Positions 1 through 7,009 of a stretch of DNA of 29,277 nucleotides are shown here, piece after piece. Within the stretch, counting starts at the first letter, position 1. Every line of letters starts with the position of its first letter. The notes under the pieces were generated by a model. It searched no databases and was not told the origin of the DNA. It saw nothing but the letters and a program-made list of their open reading frames with translations. Both the position numbers and the translations under genes were made by a program. Source of the stretch: Colimorpha sp045597845 (GTDB lineage Bacteria > Bacteroidota > Bacteroidia > Bacteroidales > P3); NCBI GenBank assembly GCA_045597845.1, contig JAZLKZ010000034.1:1-29277 (forward strand), read 5' to 3'.

Positions 1-140
1 GCACTATTGTGGAGTTGGCGGACTGGATAGCAAGGAACGACTTCCACGGCAACCCCTTTGAAGGCGCAACAATCCATCGTTTCCACGTTGGTGGCATTGC
101 CCTTAATTATGACGACATGATGCTTGTGAAGGCCGCTTAA
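1..140 (+). CDS. 3' end of an unrecognised gene (partial)
   Basis: The frame is open from base 3 and stops with TAA at 138-140, encoding the last 45 residues of a protein whose start lies outside the window. The tail ends in LNYDDMMLVKAA. I do not recognise the family. A strong terminator 20 bases downstream supports this being a genuine gene end. No function is assigned. Confidence 0.6.
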   Translation, partial: TIVELADWIARNDFHGNPFEGATIHRFHVGGIALNYDDMMLVKAA

Positions 141-160
141 ATGGACTTCAAACACTAATT

Positions 161-198
161 AAAAAGGCGTTGCAGTCAATTTGCAACGCCTTTTTTTT
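161..198. terminator. Bidirectional rho-independent terminator
   Basis: A perfect stem pairs AAAAAGGCGTTGCA (161-174) with its complement at 182-195 around a 7-base loop, and is followed by eight T on the plus strand. The A-run on the left arm gives a T-run on the minus strand. The hairpin can therefore end both the plus-strand gene stopping at 140 and the minus-strand operon stopping at 301, which converge here. Confidence 0.9.
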
Positions 199-300
199 GA
201 TTGTGTGTGGCTTAAAAAATGTACATTTCGTTTTTGTAACTTGACAAATTGTAACGAATTTATGTACATTCCGTTTTGCGATTTATACATGGAGCTGAAG

Positions 301-1935
301 TTATTGTTTTATGGTTATTCTTTCGTTGGTTTTCTTATAACTTTGAGGTACTTTGCCATTCAGGGTGTGCTTGAGGTAAAGCGAAAGGATTTCGATTACC
401 GAACTTTGGGTGTCGCGTTGCAGTGTGGCGTAGCGCAACATACCGCCGCTGCCTTGTTGTTGGATAAGGTAGGAGAGGCTGGCGATGGTGTAGGTCTTTT
501 GGGGATCAACGGACTCGTATTGCTGCGTGATGGAGTTGAGGATTTGCAGGTTTTTGATGCGACGGTCGCCCACGATGCCCACGAACAATCCTTGGTAGTC
601 GTTGATGACCGTTGGCGTTGCGGAGAGGTCGATGGTGAACTTCATACCGCTTATCTGAGGGAAGTTGCCTGTCTCGGCAGGAAGCGGACTGACGCAGTAT
701 TCGAGGGCGTCGAGGATTTTCTGTCCCGTCATGGTAGCCACGCAGCAGCTATTGTCAAAGGGCATGACGCGTTTCAGCACGTTTGCGTTGATGTTTCCCG
801 CAGGGATTCCGGCACGGAATCCGCCGCCGTTGAGGATGACGATGTCGGTGCCTAGTTCAATGCGTAGCGCATCGGCGCAGAGATTGCCGAGTGTAGTCTC
901 TTGGTTGCGCACGGCGCGATTACCTTGTGCATCGGAGTCGGAAAGAGGAAAATCGGTTGTGGCGAGAGTAGAGGAGCCTTGAGCGAGGATGCGTTTCTTT
1001 TCGTGTGTCACAATGCGATAGATGGTGCTGTCGGTGGCGCAGCTGCTGGAGGGGATGAGTTGGGACTGGAACCTGCCAGAAGAGTCGAGGGTCAACATTC
1101 CGATGTTGCGGAGCGAAGAACCCGTGGAAGAGAGCAGCACGGGGTTGCCCTGCTTGTCGCGGATGATGGTGTCGGGAATGACGCTATGGGAATGTCCGTC
1201 AAGCACCACGTCGAGTCCTATGGTCTTTTGGATGAGTGCAATGGAGGTATTGGTGTCCTGCTCCATCTGGTCGCCGAGGTGTGAGAGCGCGATGATGTAT
1301 TGTGCTCCGTCGCGGTGGGCATTGTTGATGGCGTGTTGCACGGTGGCTATAATGTTGTTTTCCGAGAAATCGTATTTCACATTCCCTTGTTCGTCTTGGA
1401 AGTAGGCGGGCGATGTGGCGGCGATGGTGGCGGGCGTGGAGATGCCTAAGAATGCGATGACGGTGTTGCCGTAGGTTACGATGTGATAAGGCTCGAAAAG
1501 GTTCGTGTCGGTCTTTACATCGCGCAGGTTGCAGCATACGATGCTGGCGTCCAGGCTGTCGGACAGTTCCAGCAGGCGAGGCATTCCGTAGTCGAATTCA
1601 TGGTTGCCGAGCGTCACTAAGTCGTAGTCGATGGCGTTGAGAATGGTGACGATGCTCCCTCCCTTGGAGGCGGCACCGATAAGGTCGCCTTGCAGGAAGT
1701 CACCGCTGCTGACGGTGGTCACGTAGGGAGTCTGCCGTTGGACGATGTTGCGCAGTGCCGCCAGTTGAGGATAGTTGTCCACGGCGCAGTGTACGTCGTT
1801 GTCGTAGATGATGGCAATGGGATATGTTGTAGGCGGTTGCTTGGTCGGTGCGGGAGCATACTGCTTGGTACTGCATGCCGTAAGGAGCAAGAAAAAAGAT
1901 AATTGGCATACGATAATTGACAGACGACGGGACAT
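301..1935 (-). CDS. 5'-nucleotidase / cyclic phosphodiesterase family lipoprotein
   Basis: A 544-residue metallophosphoesterase of the 5'-nucleotidase (UshA/CpdB-like) family. Such enzymes hydrolyse nucleotides in the periplasm to salvage nucleosides and phosphate. Residues 1-21 form a lipoprotein signal ending in LTAC (Cys21). Metal-site motifs are visible: D47-V-H49, SSGDF (D79), LGNHEFDYG (N111, H112) and a later DGHSHS. The C-terminal substrate-binding domain has ILNGGGFRAG. No acidic surface-export signal follows the Cys, so the protein probably faces the periplasm. The frame is open to a TTG at 1947, but I chose the ATG at 1935 because the extra four codons lie inside a heptad repeat. 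It is the last gene of the operon starting at 6026. The exact substrate cannot be told. Confidence 0.9.
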   Translation of the reverse strand: MSRRLSIIVCQLSFFLLLTACSTKQYAPAPTKQPPTTYPIAIIYDNDVHCAVDNYPQLAALRNIVQRQTPYVTTVSSGDFLQGDLIGAASKGGSIVTILNAIDYDLVTLGNHEFDYGMPRLLELSDSLDASIVCCNLRDVKTDTNLFEPYHIVTYGNTVIAFLGISTPATIAATSPAYFQDEQGNVKYDFSENNIIATVQHAINNAHRDGAQYIIALSHLGDQMEQDTNTSIALIQKTIGLDVVLDGHSHSVIPDTIIRDKQGNPVLLSSTGSSLRNIGMLTLDSSGRFQSQLIPSSSCATDSTIYRIVTHEKKRILAQGSSTLATTDFPLSDSDAQGNRAVRNQETTLGNLCADALRIELGTDIVILNGGGFRAGIPAGNINANVLKRVMPFDNSCCVATMTGQKILDALEYCVSPLPAETGNFPQISGMKFTIDLSATPTVINDYQGLFVGIVGDRRIKNLQILNSITQQYESVDPQKTYTIASLSYLIQQQGSGGMLRYATLQRDTQSSVIEILSLYLKHTLNGKVPQSYKKTNERITIKQ

Positions 1936-1963
1936 GGGAATTGACAATTGACAATTGATAATT
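1936..1963. repeat. Heptad tandem array, 4 units (GACAATT type)
   Basis: Four 7-base units (GGGAATT, GACAATT twice, GATAATT on the plus strand) fill the whole gap between fabD and the nucleotidase. The array begins on the base next to the nucleotidase ATG (1933-1935) and ends on a base of the fabD stop codon (1963-1965). Confidence 0.9.
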
Positions 1964-2826
1964 TAGGATTCTTTGGGAAGTATCCTTGAAATCATACCGG
2001 TGAGGGCGGTTCCGGGTCCTACTTCGGTAAAGCTTTCCGCACCGTCGGCTGCCATGTTGCGCACGGTTTCGGTCCAGCGCACGGGAGAGGTGAGCTGCTT
2101 GTTGAGGTTAGCTTGAATGGTGGCGGGGTCGGTGACGGGTGTGGCGCAGACGTTCTGGTAAATGGGGCAGATGGGGGTGGAGAAGGTGGTTTTCTGGATG
2201 GCTTCGGAGAGTTCCAGACGGGCAGGTTCCATCAAGGGACTGTGGAATGCGCCACCTACAGCTAAAGGCAATGCACGGCCTTTGAGGGCTTTGAGTTTCT
2301 CGCAAGCTTGGTTGATGCCTTCAATAGAACCGCTGATGACCAGTTGACCTGGGCAGTTGTAGTTGGCAGGCACAACGATTTCGTCGGTGATGGAGGCGCA
2401 GACCTCTTCGACGGTCTTGTCGTCGAGTTTGACGACGGCAGCCATGGTGGAGGGACGCAGTTCGCAGGCTTTCTGCATGGCGTTGGCGCGCGCGATGACC
2501 AAGCGCAGACCGTCTTCAAAGCTGATGGCTTTGGCAGCGACGAGTGCGGAAAACTCTCCTAAGGAGTGTCCTGCCACCATGTCGGGTTGGAACGCTTCGC
2601 CCATGGAGGTCGCAAGGATTACAGAGTGCAGAAATACTGCGGGTTGGGTGACCTTGGTCTGCTTGAGGTCTTCGGGAGTACCGTCGAACATCAAGTCGGT
2701 GATGCGGAAACCGATGATTTCGTTGGCTTGCTCGAAGAGGTCGTGGCAAACGGGGTTGCTTTCATAGAGGTCTTTGCCCATGCCTACAAATTGGGCTCCT
2801 TGACCAGGGAATACATATGCTTTCAT
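1963..2826 (-). CDS. fabD: Malonyl-CoA:ACP transacylase
   Basis: FabD moves malonyl from CoA to acyl carrier protein to supply fatty acid elongation in the cytoplasm. The 287-residue length is typical. Visible are the N-terminal PGQGAQFVGMG, the nucleophile elbow GHSLGEF with Ser88, Arg113 at the malonyl-carboxylate position, and the catalytic His195 in GGAFHSPLMEPA. The start is ATG. It lies 45 bases downstream of the flippase gene and is separated from the nucleotidase gene only by a heptad repeat, so it is probably co-transcribed. No other fatty-acid genes are adjacent. Confidence 0.97.
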   Translation of the reverse strand: MKAYVFPGQGAQFVGMGKDLYESNPVCHDLFEQANEIIGFRITDLMFDGTPEDLKQTKVTQPAVFLHSVILATSMGEAFQPDMVAGHSLGEFSALVAAKAISFEDGLRLVIARANAMQKACELRPSTMAAVVKLDDKTVEEVCASITDEIVVPANYNCPGQLVISGSIEGINQACEKLKALKGRALPLAVGGAFHSPLMEPARLELSEAIQKTTFSTPICPIYQNVCATPVTDPATIQANLNKQLTSPVRWTETVRNMAADGAESFTEVGPGTALTGMISRILPKES

Positions 2827-2863
2827 GTTCGGAATTTATAGATTTGCTGGGTTGAAGGTTTTT

Positions 2864-2890
2864 CTTTGACTTTATGCCTTAATCTTTGGA
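2864..2890. repeat. Degenerate hexad-type repeat at the flippase stop
   Basis: The stretch CTTTGACTTTATGCCTTAAT and what follows closely resembles the hexad array near 29021-29046 (CTTTGACTTTTACCTTAA), with small indels. It covers the stop codon of the flippase gene. It is the weakest member of the repeat set. Confidence 0.45.
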
Positions 2891-4326
2891 CTTATGAATT
2901 TTTTGAGGTTGAAGTCGAAGAGGAGGATTGCATTGATGAGGGCTACGATGCCAACAAAAAGTAAGTGCCACCAGAGGCTTGAGAAATGAATGAAGTTGCA
3001 ACATCCCACTATTACCAAAAAGAGCAATAGTCTCCAAAGGTAGTCGAATGTGATGCGGAAATGGAAGATGCGGAAGGCGGCGACCATCTGAGTGAGTGCC
3101 ATGAAACTTTGTGCTATCAGGCTTGCCCAAGCGGAGCCTGTGGCGGCAAAACGGGGGATGAGCCAAAGGTTGCAGCCGATGTTGATGAGCAGCGAAAGCG
3201 CAGCGAAGCTGTTCAGCTGTTTCAGGTTGCCGTTGGCGGTGAGCAGTGTGCCGAAAACGTAGGTGAAAGAGATGGGTATGATGCCGTAGATGAGGATTCG
3301 GAAGACTTGTGCTGAGATCTCTGTATGCTCGGTGTAGAGCAGTTCCATGAGCGGTTCCGCCATCGAGGAGAGCGTGACAGCTGCCGTGATGGAGAAAACC
3401 CACACGAGAGAGAACATCGACTTGGTGGTGTCGACAAGCTCTTTGGGATTCTGCGCCTCTTTTTTCACCAGTCGGGAGTAGATGGGCAACAACGGCACCG
3501 AGAAAAGGTAGGCGATCATGGTGAGGGCGTCGAGGAGTCGGAAGGCACTTGCATAGATGCCTGCCTGATAGTCGCCGTCGGGCATCAGGCGTTGCAGCAG
3601 TACGGGGTCGATTCGGTTGTAGGAAGCCATCAAAAGAACGAGCAAGGCGAAGGGTGCGCTCTGCTTGAGAATGGCGAGCGAGAAAAGCTTGTCGAAACGT
3701 AGTCGCAGCTTGAGCCCATTGGCGTGGCGGTTGTGGAGCATTGCGGCAAATGCCACGAATGTGGTGATGAGATAGGCTGCCGTCTGCGCCAGCACGAAAT
3801 ATTCAATCTTGAAATGAGAACGGGTGTAGGTGTTGATCAGCAAGACACCGCAGATGACAATCATCAGCAGGCGGTCGAGCACCGAAAGCACGCTGTCCCA
3901 CTTGAAAAGCAACAGCCCTTCGAAATTGCTGCGCAGATAGAGAATGAGTGAGTTGAGGAACTGGTTGAAAGTAAGTATGGCGAGGAGCGCGAACTGCTTG
4001 GAGTTGTAACCGATGAGCAGCCCCACGGTGAAGGTGACTACGAGGTAGAATGCCAGCAGCAAGAGTTTGATGGTGAGGATGCCCCCAAAATGCTTGTTGA
4101 TGAGGTGGGGGTGTTGGGCGATGTTGCGGGTGTTGAAGTTGGTGATGCCAAGGTCCAGCAGGATGTTGAAGATATAGGCGAAGTTGAAGATGGAGAAATA
4201 GAATCCGTAGGCCTCGGCACCGACGGCATTCTGCACACCGACCTCAATGCCAAGAATCCACAGCGGCTTGACGATAAGGTTGAGCAGCAATACCCAAAAG
4301 AGTCCGTTGACGAGTTTCTTGTTCAC
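2872..4326 (-). CDS. Polysaccharide flippase (MATE/Wzx superfamily)
   Basis: A 484-residue multispanning protein with about 12-14 hydrophobic segments and an early GFYFSIFNFAYIFNILLDLG, typical of oligosaccharide flippases that move lipid-linked sugars across the inner membrane. The cargo could be O-antigen, capsule or another glycan; there are no glycosyltransferases next to it to decide. The start is GTG (4326-4324), which overlaps the TGA of the upstream lipoprotein gene as GTGA, so translation is probably coupled. No in-frame ATG occurs nearby and the N-terminus MNKKLVNGLFW fits the family. Confidence 0.88.
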   Translation of the reverse strand: MNKKLVNGLFWVLLLNLIVKPLWILGIEVGVQNAVGAEAYGFYFSIFNFAYIFNILLDLGITNFNTRNIAQHPHLINKHFGGILTIKLLLLAFYLVVTFTVGLLIGYNSKQFALLAILTFNQFLNSLILYLRSNFEGLLLFKWDSVLSVLDRLLMIVICGVLLINTYTRSHFKIEYFVLAQTAAYLITTFVAFAAMLHNRHANGLKLRLRFDKLFSLAILKQSAPFALLVLLMASYNRIDPVLLQRLMPDGDYQAGIYASAFRLLDALTMIAYLFSVPLLPIYSRLVKKEAQNPKELVDTTKSMFSLVWVFSITAAVTLSSMAEPLMELLYTEHTEISAQVFRILIYGIIPISFTYVFGTLLTANGNLKQLNSFAALSLLINIGCNLWLIPRFAATGSAWASLIAQSFMALTQMVAAFRIFHFRITFDYLWRLLLFLVIVGCCNFIHFSSLWWHLLFVGIVALINAILLFDFNLKKFISPKIKA

Positions 4327-6026
4327 TTTTCTTCAAGTTTCCAGGTTTCTTCCATGTCCCAGTTGGCGCGGAGTTCGAGGGTCTTCGTGTAGTAGATCAC
4401 CTTTTCGGGTTGGAGGTGTTGCCAGTAGTCTCCGGGGTCCCAGGCATCGTTGTTGTTGCGGTCGAAAATGGTGCGCACACGGTATTTCCCAGGTTTGAGA
4501 TTGTTGAATTTCACATCGCCGGCGTCCTTTACAGGAATGGAGCGGAGCATGTTGCCCTTATCGTCGAGAAGCTGAACAACTAAAGGCATTTGAGCCGATT
4601 CGATGTGGAAAAGAATGTTGCCGAAACTTTCGCGAGAATTGATTTCCGTAGTGACTTTAAGGCTGTCGGAAGCTACATCATAGATGTTGGTGAAAAGCTT
4701 TTCTTTGACGAAAAACTGGTATTTATTATTCTCCTTGGGCGTGAATTTGATGCGTGCGCTGAGCCCGAGACTATCCCATTCTACACCAGCGAAGGAGAAG
4801 GAGCTGTCTTTGAGGTGGAGAATCTGCACCACCGAGTCGCCTTCGGGTCTGTCGTTCGGGGCTATGGGATCGGAAAAACGGATATAGAGGGAATCGTAGT
4901 AATTGCAGTTCTGCCCAAAAGAGAATCTTGCCGTTGCCGAGGATTTTCCTTTTTGGAAAGCGTTGCGAGACTGTGCGTTGCGCTTTGCGCGGTATTTCAG
5001 TTTAAGGGTGTCGTTGATGCCAGAAGCGTCTTGTACGTAGAGCAATGTGGAATCGATGTTTTTGGCCAAAATCCAAACATTTACCGTATCGTGTAAGAAG
5101 TTCATTTCCCACACGATAGAGTCAGTTGCTGAAATTGTAGGCGCTTTGAGAGGGGCGGCACTTACCAGTTGGATTCGGGAAAAATCCGTAAACTCGCTCT
5201 TTGTTAATCTTTGTGCCGTTTTTTCATTCTTCGATATAAATAGTTGATATATCGGATTTTGAGCGGATTTTTCCACGGCAGATTTGAATGTGGTAGCCGA
5301 GTCGGTCTGTGTGGTGTCCTTACGTGGAACAATGTGGCTTTCTACCGGCTGGTCGGTCCAGGCAATGGCCTCTTCGGGGTTGAATCGTAGGTTCTTGTTT
5401 CCATCGTCTAACGCCACGATACGATAATCTCCCTTGCGGATGTGGCTAAAGAGGAATTCTCCTTGTTTGTTGCTACGAGTTTGATATATAGGATTTTGGT
5501 TTACTACTGCGGAGTCTGGTGCGTCGGCGGGATAAGCCAAAACGGTAAGTGTGTTTTCGGCGGGTTTTCCCGTAAGGGCGTCAACAATTTTTCCACGCAC
5601 CTCCATACTGTCGATAACGTTGCCGGTAGACAATGCGTATTCGAAAGATGGCAAGGGATTTCCTTCGTGGAAATCGACAATGGCCTCCTTGAACTGGAAA
5701 AGGTAGGTTACGTCGGGTTGCAAGGTGTCGCGGATGGTCACTTCCAGGCGTTTGCCGTTGGCCTTGTACTCGGGTTTGGGGTTCATGGGAGGCGACACAA
5801 TGACGTTGTTGTCGGCGTCTTTCAACTGGATATATTCGTCAAAATCAATGCTAAACCGATTCTCCGTAAAAAAGAGTGACTCGTTTGCAGGAGTCATGTT
5901 CTTGACCACAGGTGGTTCTTTGTCAATAGGACCTCCGTTGGGATAGCCTTGACGAGCACAACTTACTGAAAACAAAAATACTGTCAGCAAGCAACAAACA
6001 CAAGAATGGCTTTTTATATTGTTCAT
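4323..6026 (-). CDS. Ig-like domain lipoprotein (Big_5 type)
   Basis: A 567-residue lipoprotein. Residues 1-23 form a signal ending in FSVSC, followed by a GGPIDKEPP stretch that is characteristic of a widespread Bacteroidota Ig-like (Big_5-containing) family. An N-terminal Ig-like module spans roughly residues 28-125. A carboxypeptidase-regulatory-like fold is likely near 135-210, and a C-terminal SdrD/collagen-like module near 505-560 (KPGKYRVRTIFDRNNND). The role is unknown and presumably structural at the envelope. The frame stays open upstream to 6110, but those 28 codons fall in the divergent promoter region and would bury the signal peptide, so the ATG at 6026 was chosen. It is first in the operon and overlaps the flippase by 4 bases. 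Confidence 0.85.
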   Translation of the reverse strand: MNNIKSHSCVCCLLTVFLFSVSCARQGYPNGGPIDKEPPVVKNMTPANESLFFTENRFSIDFDEYIQLKDADNNVIVSPPMNPKPEYKANGKRLEVTIRDTLQPDVTYLFQFKEAIVDFHEGNPLPSFEYALSTGNVIDSMEVRGKIVDALTGKPAENTLTVLAYPADAPDSAVVNQNPIYQTRSNKQGEFLFSHIRKGDYRIVALDDGNKNLRFNPEEAIAWTDQPVESHIVPRKDTTQTDSATTFKSAVEKSAQNPIYQLFISKNEKTAQRLTKSEFTDFSRIQLVSAAPLKAPTISATDSIVWEMNFLHDTVNVWILAKNIDSTLLYVQDASGINDTLKLKYRAKRNAQSRNAFQKGKSSATARFSFGQNCNYYDSLYIRFSDPIAPNDRPEGDSVVQILHLKDSSFSFAGVEWDSLGLSARIKFTPKENNKYQFFVKEKLFTNIYDVASDSLKVTTEINSRESFGNILFHIESAQMPLVVQLLDDKGNMLRSIPVKDAGDVKFNNLKPGKYRVRTIFDRNNNDAWDPGDYWQHLQPEKVIYYTKTLELRANWDMEETWKLEEK

Positions 6027-6128
6027 TATTAAATAAACGTAAAAAAACGAAAAATATTGTAGAGATAGTATAATTGGTGTCCTTGGGGATTGTAATTCCT
6101 CACATGCCAATATTTCGCTATAATTTCG

Positions 6129-6136
6129 TATCTTTG
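6129..6136 (+). promoter_or_regulatory. Putative promoter -7 box for the 56-residue gene and lptE
   Basis: TATCTTTG matches the Bacteroidota -7 consensus TAnnTTTG and lies 46 bases before the ATG at 6183. No clear TTTG element is seen about 19 bases upstream, so the assignment rests on the -7 box alone. Confidence 0.5.
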
Positions 6137-6160
6137 CAACTGAAACAAAAATGCGAATGG

Positions 6161-6191
6161 CAAAACTAATAAAACGTTAAATATGGACAAT
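6161..6191 (-). promoter_or_regulatory. Putative promoter for the Ig-like lipoprotein operon
   Basis: On the minus strand, ATTG (6191-6188), a 19-base spacer and TAGTTTTG (6168-6161) match the Bacteroidota pattern TTTG-N19-TAnnTTTG with one mismatch. It would give a leader of about 125 bases before the ATG at 6026. It overlaps the start of the divergent 56-residue gene, so the two transcription units may interfere. Confidence 0.45.
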
Positions 6192-6353
6192 AATTTCAAG
6201 CAAAAGATTGATTTACTGATTTCTGAAGTGTCGCAAGTTACGGATTTGCAAATCAAATTGGACATTTTGAATTATATTGAACAGCAGTCCTCCTATATGT
6301 TGTGGGTGTTGCAGGACGAAGCTCATATCAACGAGGATTCTCATAACTATTAA
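6183..6353 (+). CDS. Small 56-residue protein upstream of lptE
   Basis: The ATG at 6183 opens a 56-codon frame ending TAA at 6351-6353. The product is acidic and hydrophilic with a helical heptad look in residues 5-35 (KIDLLISEVSQVTDLQIKLD), and a Trp-containing tail. There is no signal peptide or membrane segment, so it is probably cytosolic. A promoter box lies 46 bases upstream and lptE follows after 79 bases. I do not recognise the family. Its position as the first gene of an envelope operon is the main argument that it is real. Confidence 0.6.
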   Translation: MDNNFKQKIDLLISEVSQVTDLQIKLDILNYIEQQSSYMLWVLQDEAHINEDSHNY

Positions 6354-6357
6354 TTGA

Positions 6358-6412
6358 TTTTAGAGGGTGGAGTTTAGGGTGAAACCGACCACTGTTTTGC
6401 GCCACTCTAAAA
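6358..6412 (+). other. Imperfect inverted repeat between the small gene and lptE
   Basis: TTTTAGAG followed by TGG (6358-6370, with a 2-base bulge) can pair with CCACTCTAAAA (6402-6412). A short GTTT/AAAC hairpin lies inside the large loop. It could be a weak attenuator or an RNA-processing site ahead of lptE. No T-run follows directly, so it is not a classical terminator. Confidence 0.3.
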
Positions 6413-6432
6413 TCTAAAATTGTTTTTGAACT

Positions 6433-6945
6433 ATGAAATCTAAATGGTTGGCTTTGTCGTTTGGGGTGCTTCTGGCGGTGCTTTTCTCCTCTTGCAGCGG
6501 GGGTTATAGCTTTACCGGGGCTTCAATTCCTCCAGGAGCCAAGACATTGTCTTTGACTGCGTTCCCGAATTTTGCGACTACAATCAATCCTGCGCTGAGT
6601 CAAGAAATGTATGAGGATTTGCGTTCTATGTTTGAGTCGCAGACGAGCTTGAACGTGACCAATAGTGATGGAGATTTGCAGATAACGGGTGAAATAACGG
6701 GCTATTCCACACAGGCTTCGGCTTTGTCGAGTACCGACAATGTGGCTACCAACCGATTCACCATTACTGTAAAAGTGAAGTTTGTCAATACATTGGATTC
6801 AGATGCTGATTTTGAGCAGTCTTTTTCCCGTTATCGTGACTATGATGCCAGTCGTGACTTCTCCTCGGTGGAGAGTGGATTGGTGTCGGAATTGGTTACC
6901 GAGTTGTGCGAAGATATCTTCAACAAGGCTGTAGTGAACTGGTAG
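6433..6945 (+). CDS. lptE: LPS assembly lipoprotein LptE
   Basis: A 170-residue lipoprotein with a signal ending in FSSC (Cys21). The following GGYSFTGASIPPGAKTLSL is the conserved opening of Bacteroidota LptE (LptE/RlpB family). LptE plugs the LptD barrel in the outer membrane and helps insert lipopolysaccharide. The rest is the expected alternating beta and helix fold, with a SQEMYEDLRSMFESQTSLNV helix. It is followed after 10 bases by the DUF2723 gene, so the two envelope genes are almost certainly co-transcribed. LptD itself is not in the window. Confidence 0.92.
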   Translation: MKSKWLALSFGVLLAVLFSSCSGGYSFTGASIPPGAKTLSLTAFPNFATTINPALSQEMYEDLRSMFESQTSLNVTNSDGDLQITGEITGYSTQASALSSTDNVATNRFTITVKVKFVNTLDSDADFEQSFSRYRDYDASRDFSSVESGLVSELVTELCEDIFNKAVVNW

Positions 6946-6951
6946 TGATTT

Positions 6952-7009
6952 GTAAATGGTAAATAGGCAAAACGATAATTCTCGATTGTCAATTTTCGAT
7001 CGTCAATTC
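6952..7009. repeat. Heptad arrays spanning the start of the DUF2723 gene
   Basis: GTAAATG and GTAAATA (6952-6965) are heptads of the GTGATTA type. They are followed by two 14-base units, TCGATTGTCAATTT (6982-6995) and TCGATCGTCAATTC (6996-7009), which match at 12 of 14 positions and resemble the GACAATT type. The second part is translated as residues 9-18 of the DUF2723 protein. Confidence 0.75.
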
